The translations under genes were made by a program, and so were the position numbers. The notes beneath the pieces are model-generated. The model searched no databases. It was given only the letters and a program-made list of their open reading frames with translations, and was not told the origin of the DNA. Below are positions 28,004 to 41,251 of a DNA stretch of 64,000 nt, piece by piece; position 1 is the first letter of the stretch; the number at the start of each line of letters is the position of its first letter. Source of the DNA: Spirodela intermedia. Its lineage: Eukaryota > Streptophyta > Magnoliopsida > Alismatales > Araceae. The stretch is taken from contig LR746277.1 of the NCBI GenBank assembly GCA_902729315.2, forward strand, positions 1,679,001-1,743,000. The letters run 5' to 3'.

Positions 28004-31000
28004 ATGGAGATGGCCGTGGACTCCCCATTGGCCAATGGTGACTCCGCCCGCGGCGGCGCTGCTGCAGCCGCGCTGCACGCGCGCCTGCCGCAGCTGGCGG
28101 AGTCGCTGAAGCTTGAGCATCAATTCCTGCGGGTCCCGCTGGAGCACCTCAAGAAGACCATGAGGACGAACCACCGAGCTGCAGAGAAGGAGATCTCCGC
28201 CGTGTTATCCAATGTCGCCGAGCTGTCGTCGGCCTCCGTCCCCGGCGACGAAGACAGCCACCGCAGATCTCGCGAGGAGGCCGTCCACCAGCTCACCTCT
28301 CTTGTCTCCCGTCTCCAGGGCCTCAAGCGCAAGGTCAGTCTTCCCGATCTCGTCCTTTCTACCTCTTGAAGGACGGTTCTGACATGCTGTTCCTTCTTTC
28401 TTGGGTCAGTTGGAGGAAGGCGGACGGGCGGAGAACCTGCAGGTGCAGAGATGCAGGGCGCGGCTGAACCACCTGGATGCGTTGACCCTCGATAGCCAGG
28501 CGGAGTGGAATAGCAACCGACTGAGACGTGTTCTAGTGGACTACATGTTGCGGATGTCGTATTATGAAACCGCTGAGAAACTGGCAAATATCAGCGGGTT
28601 ACAGGTTCGGAATTTTGCCCGTCGTCTCTTTTAAGATGGGGTTTTATGAAGTTGATGGCTGATTCTTTCAGTTATCACAGTAATCGAAGACATTAATTTG
28701 TGAATCGTAGTAGGATGTACGCTGGTATCATTGATCATTTTGTACCTTCTCCATTTCAAACTGTCCGACTCTTCTGAGAGAAATTTTGAAATTTCTGATG
28801 TGTCGCATCTCGCACGTTTGATGATTGTTGTGCTCTCCTGAATATTGCTTTGCTTGACAAATTGGGCATTCCTATTTTAATCTTTTTCACGTGCATGCCA
28901 GGAACTCGTAGATATTGACGTATTTCTTGATGCTAAAAGGGTGATAGACGCTCTTCAAAACGAAGAAGTGGCGCCTGCCTTAGCTTGGTGTGCAGAGAAC
29001 AAAACCCGATTGAAAAAATCCAAGGTATGTGCCGTGCCCCGAATGTTCCCTTTTTTATGTCTTGTGCTGCAGATTTTTGTGTTACACCCCTCTTTTGTTC
29101 ATGAGTGTGCTACGCAAACTAAGCGAGTTTTTACAGATGTGAACCCTATTGTCCAGGTGAGGTAAAAGCCAAACTTGAAAATCAAGTTACCTGACGCTGA
29201 TGATCGAGAGAAAACCATTAGATTATGTGGAGGGATAGCATCATCATACAGAGGGGACCATTCACCTGATTTTCTTTTTGTTAGTGTAGAACTATTCTTT
29301 GCCCTCTGTCTTGGAGAAGAAAAACATATGGCCTTATCCCGGTTCCGATTGGAATTGGTAGTAGACATTCTGGCTCCCAGGAGGAAAGGCCAATCCGTAT
29401 TCACTTCTCTCCCATTAGAAGTAAAGAACTGCCTTGGATGGATCAATCAGTTCACTAATTCCTACCAGATTGGCGTGTTCCATGTCAACCATCGTGATTC
29501 AAAATCAATCCAGACTTTTCTGAAGGCCTTTGAACATTTTCAAAATCTACTACTACATGCAGTAGGAGAAGGAAAGAGATGGAACTGCTGTTCCAGGGTC
29601 CCATTATTGTCAACCCCTTCACCATTTCTATGCCTCTAGTTCCTTCTCTACTCTCCATTCTTCATCTTCATGAGTCTAAGCTGCATCCTCAATTTCTTAG
29701 TAGATCTTTTTCCTCCTCTCTTTTGGTCCTTTCTTTCAATTTTCCTCTTTGTTCTATTACATATGAAGCCACTACCCAGCAGCTTCATGGAGATCGACTG
29801 GAGTTGAGGTGCAGGATGAAAGTGCCTGGTCTGTGTTTCATAGAAACTCATATATTTTGTATTTTTAAAAAAAAATAGTGAAAAAGGCATAATCAAATGT
29901 TGAAAGAGATTTTCTTTTCTTTTGATGGAATTAGTTCTTTTTCTTTCTTTTGGATGCAAAGTAAATAATCACGGTTACGTTTCCAATCCCTTGACTAAAT
30001 GCTAAATGACTCCTTTGTCTACGGAGTAGTGTGAGAAGAAAGGGCGTGGTGAAAGCAGATTCTAGGAAACCATACTACATAACACTAGAACACTAGGATT
30101 TTGTGTCTCATCTTACTTTTTCTCAACTTGAACCTCATGGACTATTGAGCTCTCATACCCACTTTCTGAAGCCATCGGATTTTGAGATGGTTACAGTGAG
30201 GAATGGTCATTTGTCTTATGAATTCTTTTTACCTTTGTGAATCTGTAGTGTTAGATGGACACCATTTTTAATATGAATACTTAAATTCTATTTTAGGTGG
30301 AGAGTGACAAACGTTATATTTTTTGTATTTACAGCTTGTATGGAATTTATAACAGTGTGATATATTTATTTTATTTTATTTTTTATTCATGAATGGAACA
30401 TGACTCATCTTTTATTTCTAATAATGCGCTTACTTCATATATCATTTGTTACTTTTCCCATTTCACTTTTATATTTGTAAAAAAGGTAGCGGTCAAATTT
30501 TCTTATAACATGACAATCTAGCCTTTAAAAAACGTGATGCAAGAACAGGGATCTAGCATTTAACATCAAAACCAACTCCCCTAAAAAATTTTATTCATGA
30601 GAATCTAGATGGTATTATTGTGAATCTGAATCATAACCTTATTTCTAAACCGATTTTCGAGTTACTAATCCCATCATAAGCTTAACGAAAGGCAAATGCT
30701 TGCCTATGTGTATTGTGAAGGGTATTGTTGCAAGTCTGAATAATAACTTTGTTGTATCTAATTCTGTCTAATTTGATATTTTGATTTACCAATCCAATCG
30801 TGAGCGTTATTGAAATGCAAAAACCTTCCTATTTAATTCAAGATTTGATGTCCCTTGGCTTCATTGAATTATTTTCGCTGCATTTATCAGTTTTGGTCAT
30901 GTTTTTTCTGGTTTTGTTACTTTGGACCATACTTCACCTACGTTATACTTGCTGGGTGTCATATCAAGTGTTAGATCCAATGTAGTCCGAAGTTGAGCTT

Positions 31001-34000
31001 ATGAAACACTGGTAATAATTCACTAAACAATGCTTTTAATAAGATGAGTAAGGTGGTAATCCATCACCTTTTTCCGTGGCAAGAAGATGAGACAAAATTT
31101 TATATTTATTTAATTTTTTTGCAAAAAATAAATTAATTGTGCGTAAAGAACACACATATGTACACGTGAAGTGCCCCAAGTGCTCATATTGGGCGCTATT
31201 TCTTGTCTTTAATCGTAGATATATTCGAGAGAGAGTGTGTGTGTGTGCAGAGGGAGAGCATTGGGGCTGCATATACATATATAAATTTGCAAGAAAGAAA
31301 TTTGCGTACCTCTGATTATTTATTTCATCCGGACCTCAATCAGGTGTTAGAAATGGCCTCTTTTTTGTGTCTGACTTCGTTGAATTTCCTGCTGAATTCA
31401 GCGCCTGTACCGATGGGAGTTGAGATATTGTCACAGTATCCTGTTTTCTCCATATAGAAACATCTGGGTTTGCTTGTTTGTGCGGGAGGAACCATTAGCA
31501 CCCAGAAAATAGTGGACTCATTTATAATCATGCTCAAATGGGCATTTGCCACTTGTTGTCGAGCCGAGGAACCAGAAATTGAGCTGGGATAATTCACTGA
31601 CAAAAATCTGCGGTCCCAAACTTCACTACTAGCTGTAGCTTAAGAAAATACATTTTTATTCACTTATGTCATCAAGTTTTTTTCTCTCCTTTTGAATATA
31701 TGCATAGCAAATACATATGAATATTCTAAGGTGGTTTCTATTTAATCCGAACCTCTATTGTTGTATTTCTGTCAATAGTCTTTGTTGACCACCCACTCAA
31801 TAGGTTAACCATGGTATACACAGCTTGTACCCAAAATGAAGACATGGGCAAACCAAACACCTTCTGTGTGTAGCTCACCATCTCACCTCAATGATACTTT
31901 TGAGTACCATGTGAGAATCATAAGTGATCATGGCTTCGAAGACAGAATTAACTGGACTGGATTAAATTCAACCTGACTGAGACTATGGGTTAGAGATAAA
32001 AGTTCCCAGCCATGGTTGTGTTTTTCTTTTCTAGTTTTCGCTTGGGATGGCAGAACTTGAAAAGTATGTGTATTCAGAACAATGAAACTCACATGCCATT
32101 TTAACAAGCGTCTGTATGTTGGTTCTTGTGTTGAAAGTGTTTTTTTTTGTCGACTATAAAAAAATATTGAATCAGAGACTCTGCTCATTGAGTCATATCA
32201 TATTTTTTGTCATAGTTGTTTCAGTTAGAAGTTTTTAAGCCAAGTTGTCTCCTAATTTGCTAACCTATATAATGGAGCTTGCAATTTTGCAGCACTTTCG
32301 TTATTTATAGTAAATTGAATCGTGCCACGGATCTTGTCTATTTGCAGAGCACACTTGAATTTCAGTTGAGGCTTCAGGAGTTTATAGAACTGGTGCGGGT
32401 AGATAGTAACATGCAAGCTATTGTATATGCCCGTAAACATCTGGCATTATGGGCGGCTTCTCATATGAAAGAGTTACAGCGTGTGATGGCGACATTGGCC
32501 TTTAAAAGTAATACAGAATGTGCGACATATAAGGTAGGCTTCTTGGTCTGTTGTATACTTGCACTTTCTTTTTATTTAATAAAGTTCAGCTCTATTTAAA
32601 TTGTGGAGAAATCATAATTTTTGTAAGTTATGTGGATTAACTGTCTTCTTTTTTTCTTTTTTTTATATTGAGGAAATTATCTAAGCAAAGTATATATAGC
32701 AGATGCATTTGGTTCACGAAATAAGTGGATTCCACAATGCCATAAGCATTTTGCATGGTTAGGAATTTTTGTGACACCTACATCTCGTCCGTTTTGGCGT
32801 TAGATAAAATCTCATACCTCCCAGAATTTTACCTCTATGGAATGATGATAATTTATTTTACTCCCAGAATTATCGGGGGACACCCAATTCTTTCATGAAC
32901 AGCAACTCTACTACAGCATCCATCATTTGTCCAGACGAAACTTGATAATCTAGTCCGTCTTCTGGGCTGATCTTGATGTTGTTAATGCTTGATAGGCCTT
33001 GGCAAGTAATATCCCTTCAGAGAAGGTCATGAATGTTGTATTCTAGTTGCTTTTTTTTTTCTTTTTCTTTGATCATCTGCTTTGATCTTATTGCTGTTGG
33101 GAAGGGTCAAAGATTTGAAAGTTTGGTAATCACCTGCTGTGCAATACCTGCCGATAGCTAGTGCCCCCTGAGGTGTTCTTATTAATCCGTTTTGGCGCTT
33201 GTGCCAAGTGACTCCATTTTACTCTGGTGCTATTAACTCGTTTTAGAGGGAAAGTGTTATGGATTTCTGATGCCTTTAACTTGAAGATTTTATTAAGAGT
33301 CGGTGATCTTCCTCGATTTGAAATTTTTCTCTCACCTGGCAGGTGCTGTTTGAACCGAAGCAATGGGACTGTCTTGTCGAGTTGTTCAAGCAGGAGTTTT
33401 GCAAATTATATGGGATGACATTGGAGCCATTACTGAATATCTATCTTCAAGCAGGCTTGACAGCACTGAAGACACCGTATCCATATAATTTTGATTCGCT
33501 TCCAATGGATGAATTTCCATCTTTCTGGCCCATTAATCTGGTGTAGGCCTTCCTTCTCCATGCTCCCTCCCTCGAGGGGAATGTTTCTCTCTTGACGCAG
33601 CAAAAGGTTTTGCTACGAAGAAAATTGTACCAAAGAGGACCCACTTTCGCAGGAGAGCTTCCGCAGATTGGCAACATCTCTGCCATTCTCTAAGCAGCAG
33701 AATTCGAAGCTCGTCTGTTACATAACTAAGGAGCTCATGGACACCGAGAATCCCCCCCTCGTGTTGCCCAACGGCTACGTTTATAGCACGAAGGTATGAG
33801 CTTTGACAGAATCCCTCCCTCACCTGTCCGTAATATCCGTAAATTTCCATGTTGTCGTCGTGGTGTGGGGGAGGGAGACCATGATGATCATCCCCTGCGC
33901 TCCTTCCTCCCGCAGGCCCTCGAAGACATGGCCAAGAGGAACGATGGCAAGATCATCTGTCCGAGGACGGGCTACGCTTGCAATTTCAGCGAACTCATCA

Positions 34001-34017
34001 AGGCCTTCATCTCGTAA
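28004..34017 (+). CDS. MAEA: MAEA/GID9-type E3 ligase subunit (LisH-CTLH-CRA-RING), 7 exons
   Basis: Exons: 28004-28333, 28410-28604, 28902-29024, 32348-32533, 33343-33476, 33607-33793, 33916-34017; phases agree and give 418 residues, as in plant homologues. It is a catalytic-core subunit of the CTLH/GID ubiquitin ligase, working as a dimer with the RMND5/GID2 type. Residues 1-110 are Ala-rich then helical (coiled coil likely). LisH covers about 147-179, CTLH about 180-237, and CRA about 238-320 with EPLLNIYLQAGL. The C-terminal degenerate RING runs from about 355 to 410, with Cys360 and the ICPRTG knuckle at 399-404. Unusually, the intron at 33477-33606 is in-frame for a while, so the preceding exon seems to run on to a stop; splicing restores the conserved FCYEENCTKEDPLSQESF block. 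Intron 3 is 3.3 kb. The first in-frame ATG pair (MEM) was taken as the start. Confidence 0.94.
29025..32347 (+). other. MAEA intron 3, containing an unassigned 154-codon open frame
   Basis: A 3.3 kb intron. From 29175 to 29639 a plus-strand frame of 154 codons stays open, with a sequence unlike simple repeat (for example VKNCLGWINQF, VFHVNHRDSKSIQTFLKAF). I do not recognise the family. It may be a fragment of an inserted element or a gene relic. No splice connection to MAEA was found. The remainder is AT-rich with no structure. Confidence 0.5.
29175..29639 (+). other. Unrecognised open reading frame inside MAEA intron 3
   Basis: Open for 154 codons, far longer than neighbouring chance frames in this AT-rich intron. 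The composition is protein-like, with scattered Trp, Cys and charged residues and a central hydrophobic stretch (DFLFVSVELFFALCLGEEKH). There is no signal peptide and no recognisable catalytic motif, and no ATG context or promoter supports it. It is most likely a relic of a mobile or duplicated sequence. Function unknown. Confidence 0.3.
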
Positions 34018-34518
34018 CCAGGCGTGGGAGGAATCAACTGTTCATGTGCATCATGCAAGCAGCTTGTTCTATGAAGCTGCGGCGGCGACTGCTTGTTTCT
34101 TTCTCTCTTTCCTCCGGAAACATGCATGGAGGGGGACCCTCATTGTGTATATTTGTTTCAACTCTGCTCGCTCCCACTCCGGGAGAAGAAAGGGGGGCAG
34201 CTTAGATGGATGTCGATGTAAATATCCCCTTATAGTAGCATCTAGTTTCTTCGATCCCAAATCGAATGGTTGCTGTATAATAAATAATAGGTAGTAGAGA
34301 TGAGGGGCATACAGCGGAGTTTTTTTCCATTTAGAGCGTCAATACCCAAGATGCCACCCGCCAAATGGAAGGCCTCTGTAGCTCTCTTCAATCATCCGGA
34401 AGAGGGAGCAGAGCAACTGGGCAACAGAGGAGTTAGCCAATATCCCCATATTCATTATAATAAGTTAGTGGCTTGAAAAAATCCAGGTTAATAGAAGAGG
34501 TAGCAGAGGTCACTGCAG
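34018..34518. other. Convergent 3' spacer between MAEA and PRKRIP1
   Basis: 501 bp separate the two stop codons. The MAEA 3' untranslated region probably ends soon after the AATAAA at 34279-34284. Open frames on both strands here are chance. Confidence 0.6.
34279..34284 (+). terminator. Poly(A) signal of MAEA
   Basis: AATAAA lies 262 nt after the MAEA stop codon, in AT-rich sequence, at a distance usual for a plant 3' untranslated region. Confidence 0.5.
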
Positions 34519-37500
34519 TCATCCTTCCCCGTCATCGTCCGACGACTGCTCGTCTCCGTGCTGGCCGCCGCCGGTATCACCGTCCTTTGTCGTCTTCTGC
34601 TCTTTCTTCCGCTGCTTTCTCTTCTGGCGCTTCTGACGCTTCTTCGCGGTGCGCTCCTCGGCAGCCTTCATCCTCTCCTCTCTCCGCATGTTGAACTCCG
34701 CCAGCTCCTTCCTCCTCTGGTAGTCCACGTCCATCCTCGCCAGGCGATCCTGCTCCCTCCGTCTCATTTGCCGATACTGCCACGCATCAACCAGCGGAGA
34801 TGGCAGAGAATCAGAGTCCTGAATCTTCTCATTTTTCAGTCTACTACTGTTCTTTGAAGCCAGTGTAGAGCAAAAAGATGGGGTCATTATAGTCGGCGAT
34901 CAAACAAGGCAAAAAGGAATAAAACCGAGAACCAAAAGGCTTTGCTCATCCTCGCCTCCCTTTACGGCAACGTGTACCAGACGGGCGTGGGGGCAAGCTG
35001 GGAGTGCATGCGTGCATACTTTGTGGGTCTCCAAGGCTGTGCCCATATCCGAGCATGTGGGAAATGTTTTTGACAATACGTTGAAGCAAGCCAGAAAATA
35101 TTTTCTTCATAAAAAACAACCTCAGTTCCGACTACCAGCAAATGAACGATTCCCAACCATACTGTTATCGCATCAGAGAGACATTTGAGGGTCCTCTACC
35201 ACCTGTCAATCAGTAGATCCCACAACTGGCACTGGGATATATCTTCTGGCTTCTTATTCATTACCTTGGAACTCTTAACTTGGTTACTATTACCTTGGAA
35301 CAATTTTGCTAAGCTCCAACTTGAAACAGACTAGTGCACAGCATTAAACCTTCTAGATGGCCAAACAGAAAAGAATAGATCATCAATCCATTACTCAGCT
35401 CAACCCACGGACCATTAATTAAATCATTGCAGCATATACAAGTAGTGATGAAACTTATCCCGCATGAAAATCGTAAATATGAACAGTTTTCGTAAACTTT
35501 CAGCATAAAAAAAAAAACATATATTAGAGCCGGCAGTTTCCTGAAGGTGTAAATTCAAATCTAATCCACAAAATTATTGCTTGAAGCTCCCCCTTCTCTC
35601 CCAGCCCCTCATGTGTACAACATCAAAGCCCTCCAATCCAGTAACCATTGAAATGACAAATGTGCTAGTAAGGCATAAATTAACATCATATAAGTGAGTT
35701 GAACATGTTAATTTCATCCCGTCAAAGTGGTCAATGGTTTCTAATCATTATTTGAAAGGCACCACCATTATCTTTTTGATTTCCGCACCTTAGGGGTCAA
35801 AGAACTCCATACATAATAGTTTAGCTCTGAGCATTCGGCTGACACTCGCACTGCCTACTTCCTTGCTTCTTGCATCGAACAGCTCCTTGGTTGAGGAGCA
35901 GAAGCATCGATTCCCTTCGGTCAAGTGGATGTGCCTGCTGTTATCTACCGTACGACCTCCTACATGTCAGAAGCAAAGAAAGAGGAGAAGCGAGAGGTTT
36001 TCCCTTTCCATTGACCTATGCTACATTGCAATAACAGCAGCAGTGAGTTCTTAATATTCCCGTTGTCCATTTTCTTACGTCCCTACGACATAGTTGATTG
36101 GGCTTTTTGAGCAAAGGGCCAGGCGGGACCATCTGTGCCCTGACACAGCATGTGTTGTATGCCATGCACATGGGCTATGCTGCTTTTACGGCAGGTGCCA
36201 TTTGCCCGCCATGTGTGTGCAGTTCAAAGACAAGAAGGGATCAGAGTCCAGGCAGCACCAGACATCTTCTCAGGGATTGCGTACTATCTATCTATAACGT
36301 GTATATTTTAGAAAATGTTTTCCTCCTTAATCAAATGAATGATGAAAATAACTCGAGATAAATAGACGAAACAAATATTTGATCATACACAGAACTTTTC
36401 TGGACTAATTATGAGCTACCAGTGAAACCATGATCTAGCACAAAGGACTCCCATTGACCCTCGCTGATCCATGATGGAAACCCAAAAATTTTGATAGTCA
36501 TCGATCAACAGGGCAACATTACTTCATTCCACAAATATGAATGACAGCTTTCTCATATTTTTGTCAATAAACTTCTATTGAATCTAACTGGGAGATTCTT
36601 GTGTGTCGTATCGCTGTATCTCAGCTGATCCTATTGTTTCACGAGGCGAGGCAATCCTTGGCAGTTATTGCGGACATATGGTAGTTCAAACTACTGATTA
36701 TCTAGACGTCATGTCAAGATTCGTATCTAACCTCCCTTATGATTTTGTTCATGCTGAGCAACAGAAGATTGGAAACTCCTGCGGGATAAGTTAAAAGCAG
36801 AGATAGTCTTTCTGCCTTCTTCCATGGCTCCTTATATTTAAACAGGAGACTTCCCTCCCGTAATATGCTACTTCATCAAAACAGAAAAGTCAGCGATATT
36901 ATAGTAGGAACAGCAGAGCCAAAAAAGAAAAATCAAGGTTCCAGTGCATAGTTGCCTCTCTCCCCTCACTTCGGTCAACATTGGCACCTAACTTCCCTTC
37001 ACATTGTTCATGCTGAGCGTCATCTCTTTGTCCACCTCAATCCCATCTGAACACCAAAAAGGTTTATTTTCCTAATAAGAATACCATCAATTTACCAACT
37101 CGTTCTACCAGTTTCCAGTATATATAGCCTGTAAACTGAGCATAGCATAAAAGATGGCTAGCGCATTTGAGAAACAGCAGCCACACAATTCAACCTTACG
37201 ACCTAGATCAAGAATTGATTCCTTAAAAACACAACAAATCTCAAAAATCTGCAGCCAATCATGAGACGTCGGAAACACAATACAGAAAATAGTTCCAGGT
37301 CGTAGCATTGTTAATTAATGTCTTGTTTGGGAAATGATTCTAAATTCCCGGCATACAATTTAGAGAAAATATTTTGGTAATTTATTATTTGAGTACTCCA
37401 AAGTTACAGAAAGTTTCACCGACACTCGGACCTCCCAACAGAAATTGAACAATTCCATTACAGCCCAAATGTTAACAAAAAAAAAAATCCCCGCTCTACT

Positions 37501-39922
37501 AAGAAAGATATATGACACACATGCATCAATGGAAGGAGGAGAACTACAACAAGTTAATACAGTCGGGTGCGGGCCCTTGGACGAGAAGAAAATAGAATTC
37601 TCGTCATAAGTGACAAGTGGGCATTCTTATAAGCATCAACAGGACCCTATCATTTTTACGAAGGTTGTCAACAGGCGAGTGGGCTCCCATGTGGTGGGAG
37701 AGCGCAGTGAATCAAGGGACCTGGTACTATTTCAGGGTTCCTGCTCCAGACTGTACTACAGCCTAGGGCAGGATAGACTTCTGAAATAACAAGAACCCAT
37801 AAATTTCGCGACATATTTTGCCCTAGCCTTATTTTGGAAAACAATAAAGAAATGAAATTACAGAGAACGAACAGGTATTTGAGGGGGAACAAGAACGGGA
37901 ATTTAGATCATTGCACTTTTAGTGCAATTTGGGAGATGAAGGCAGCAAATTTTTGGTGTCAGGCTTAATATGGAGGATCAAGTATTCAAATAAAAAAAAG
38001 GAATGGTATTCTGCCATCTTCTAGGGTTGCATGTCCACCCAACAATGGAGCGACAGATAAATGTCTTTTGGGGTAATCATGAACACTTTAAAGCACATTT
38101 ATGCGGGTAATGAGCAGGTGAATACAGGATGGAAAATAATATTCCTATTGTACAGGGGATATTTTTATGCCGTTGAGTATATAAAGGTATTATTATCAGC
38201 AGTGTTGACAGGAAATTCAGAAGAAGAGGAACAATAGACATTTGAACAAGAATTCAATCACCCGCAAAGATTACCAACAATATAATGTACGTGGGGGATG
38301 GTCTAATGAGCAGAAATCGATGAAACTACTTGCCCTATTATACTCAAAAAAACTAAGGGAGGGATACCTTTTGTTTACTTTCTCTACGTAGTTGTCTAGA
38401 ATCTGGTTCAATGAGAGGAATTACTTCTCTAGTTGTAAAGTGGTGCTTTTAGTTACGAACTTCACCCCTTTGGTTATATAATTCAGAACTTGTTCGCATT
38501 AAAAATAGAAAGGGAGTACTTGTGATAGTCAAAAAATTGTCATAATCATCTAAGATGATGCTAAAAAATGACCACAAGCTTTATATTTCAACACTCTAGG
38601 TTTAAAGACCAAGAATTCCTATGCTCTATAAAATGGGTGATGACATATTGAATAACTCAAGAAAGTCCCCTGTACAAAGCTCATCCCGAATATCCACCAA
38701 GTTTCTGCTATTCCAGGTTAACAGATCCAAATTGATATTTGTTTAAACATTTAAAATGGAATTGACTCATTCCAAAAGCTAGCGACTTTTGATGAACCAG
38801 TAATGTTGGCAGTATTCTCAATAATACAATAACTAATCATACAGCAGTCAAACCTAGTCATCAGCACTTTAAAGTTTAACACAAGCATTGTCCAACATTC
38901 AATTCTATAATAGCGCCAGTATACAGCAATATAATGTCTTTTGTGAAAATTGCCAATCAAGATGCGACTTCTTCTTGCCGGATGTCTGTCCTCTAAGGGT
39001 TTCCCAGATTTGCGGTATGGAGGCAACTATGCATCCAGAAGAAAAAATCATGCATGGGCACTTAAGTGTCCTACTCACCAAGCAGTAAAGTAGTAGAGAA
39101 GGTAAGAGGAGCCTCTTCTGCGTTTATCATGGTTTTTCACCTTTAAAATTTTCTCCTTTCCGTAATTTTTCGTTATAGGGAGCCCAATTTTTGACACATT
39201 TCTTCCACCGTTACAATTTCAATTTCTTTTTATTCATCAACAAGAAAACACCGAACTAATTTACTATTTAGAATAGTTAGAAAAAAAAAACAATTTCACT
39301 CTCTCAGCAATGCGTGCCCACTACTAATTCTTTGGAGACGGAAGAGACGTCTGGACCATGCCATCGGTGATCCGAGTAAATTGGATCGCCTCTAACTGGA
39401 AAATTGGCCGTCGCAAAATGAAAATAATAAGCTGAGTGCACACTTAAATTCTAAGCCCAATGGTTCCCGTCGTGACTTGTGAATGAGGTCGGGCAATACA
39501 ATGCCTGCCAAGGGTGCTCGTTAATCCACAGCTGATGAAGGATTAAGAAAAATAACGAAAGAAAACTGAAAAATTATACTCTAATAAATTAGTAATACAA
39601 TAAAATACATAAATCCAAAACGCAAGCACGTTGAGAGGAAAAAAACGATGACGGTGTGCCAGACAGAGGAAGATGACGGAGTTATGAGAAGGAACGTAGG
39701 AAAAGAAACCTGGTGAAAGTCGCCGGAGCCGGCACCAGCGGAGCTTCCTGAGGTGTTACTAACGCGGACGGGGACGTTATCTATGATGCGACGGAGCTTC
39801 ACCTCGAGGTCCTCCTCATCTTCCCTGAGCAAGGGCCCCGCCTTCCCAGCATACTCCACGATGGCCCCATCCTTCGCTGCCCCCGCCGCCGCCGCTGGCA
39901 CCGGCACGAGATCTCTCTCCAT
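34519..39922 (-). CDS. PRKRIP1: PRKRIP1 homologue (DUF1168, spliceosome-associated), 2 exons
   Basis: Exons in coding order: 39710-39922 and 34519-34776, joined in phase 0 across a 4.93 kb intron, giving 156 residues. Human PRKRIP1 is a small nuclear double-stranded-RNA-binding protein found in the C* spliceosome; the plant protein is presumed to act similarly. Seen here: an Ala-rich N-terminus; the conserved block EVKLRRIIDNVPVRVSNTSG (about 40-59); GSGDFHQ at the junction; then the hallmark YRQMRRREQDRLARMDVDY and a long highly charged helix (about 72-135) rich in Lys and Arg; and an acidic tail ending EQSSDDDGEG. The junction falls between DFHQ and YRQM, which is continuous in this family and confirms the pairing of the two distant exons. 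The intronic frame upstream of exon 2 stays open but lacks family similarity. A GA repeat lies just before the start. Confidence 0.92.
34777..39709 (-). other. PRKRIP1 intron, 4.9 kb
   Basis: Read on both strands, this long AT-rich intron shows no recognisable gene or transposon protein. Short frames (for example 36094-36361, 38751-39026, 33-90 codons) have no family motifs. It is much longer than the coding sequence it interrupts (471 bp), so nested insertions that have decayed are possible. Confidence 0.6.
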
Positions 39923-39946
39923 TCTGACCTCCACACGAACGCGAGC

Positions 39947-39967
39947 GAGAGAGAGAGAGAGAGAGAG
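39947..39967. repeat. (GA)10 microsatellite in the PRKRIP1 leader
   Basis: A perfect GA run starts 25 bp upstream of the PRKRIP1 start codon and is read as CT in its transcript. This is the same arrangement as at the reticulon gene. Confidence 0.85.
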
Positions 39968-40307
39968 CTTTCTACCAAACACCAGCGGTAGAAAAAACCA
40001 AAACGGGTTTAATTCCGGTCTGCGGACTGAAAGAGTCACCGAACAGGGGGGCAGGGGGGGGGTCTACAAATATCCTCAATGTAGAAGCTCACATGGACCA
40101 AGAAAGGGCTGGTTTGCCATAGTGGGCGTGATACATGGGCTTGGACCGGTCGGCCCAAACTAGAGGGGCCTGTTAATGGCATGGGTAACAAATCGGCGAC
40201 TAATCCTAATTAAAAGAATTAACTCATATTTGGTCGGTAGCGAGCGGTCTTATGACCTCGTCCTCTCCACACGTGCGGGTTAAACAGACACGTACGAGAT
40301 TGGGGGC

Positions 40308-40320
40308 GGGGGGGGGGGGG
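40308..40320 (+). repeat. Poly-G run
   Basis: Thirteen consecutive G, preceded by GGGGGC. Homopolymer length is uncertain in any assembly. Confidence 0.8.
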
Positions 40321-41251
40321 TTGTTGCTACCCGAGAAGTGACAAGCCCATGTCGCGGCCGTTACCACGCGGCCGCTATCCCGCGGAAGCCGCTCTATTTA
40401 ATTTCCGCGCGAAATCTGGGGCTTGCGGTCACCCGCGGTGTCGGGCGACCGTAAGGTCAATAGCGCCGCCTCACGTGGCGAGATGTCGACACCACCCGCG
40501 TAGAGCCGGCGTCGAAGGCTTGCGGAGGAGGGGCTGTCGGCGGAGGACGGACCGTCGGGCGGCGCCGTAAATAAAAGTTATTCGGTAACTGATAACGTGG
40601 CCGGCGGTTTTTGAGCGGCACAGGTTGTTGCGTAGATTCCATCAATCGCCGACTGCGTCCTCTTCAAGCCAGGAGATAAGACGGAGGACCGCAACACGTG
40701 GCGAAGCGTGCGAGGCTGCTTTTTGGAAATAAACTCTAAAATAAAATTCAGGTTCTGTACGGTAGTTGACTTGAAGCCCTCATTAGGTGCCGCCGTCTGA
40801 TTGGAGGAGAGTGGTGGAAGTGACCCTCCCCCTCGTGGGATATTTTTCACGAACCGGCTACCCTCACCGTCCGGCGTTAAAATAAATAGCGTTATGAGAC
40901 CCCCTTTCTGCGCATCTCTTGTTTCTAAGGGGTAAATCCGAAAAAAGGGAATTCTTTCCGGACCGTTGGATCCGTCACCGAGGGGGACAAAGCGGATCCA
41001 CAGGAGATCGCGGACGTGGAAGGCGGAGACGATCCGCATCTCCCCGCAGGCGGCTAGCGACAAAGGACCACCCCCCGCAAGACGACAAAGATGACGTTAT
41101 CTGCAGGCAGCTTTGACTTTTCTAGTCGCGGGGGAGAGCTCTCACTGTTCCTTCACGTCAGCGTATTATAACGGCGAGCGCCTCTCGGGGATCACGACAG
41201 TCCACAGGAGGTGGCTGCCCCGGCTCTTCGCCACCGTGGGAGTTGGCCAGT

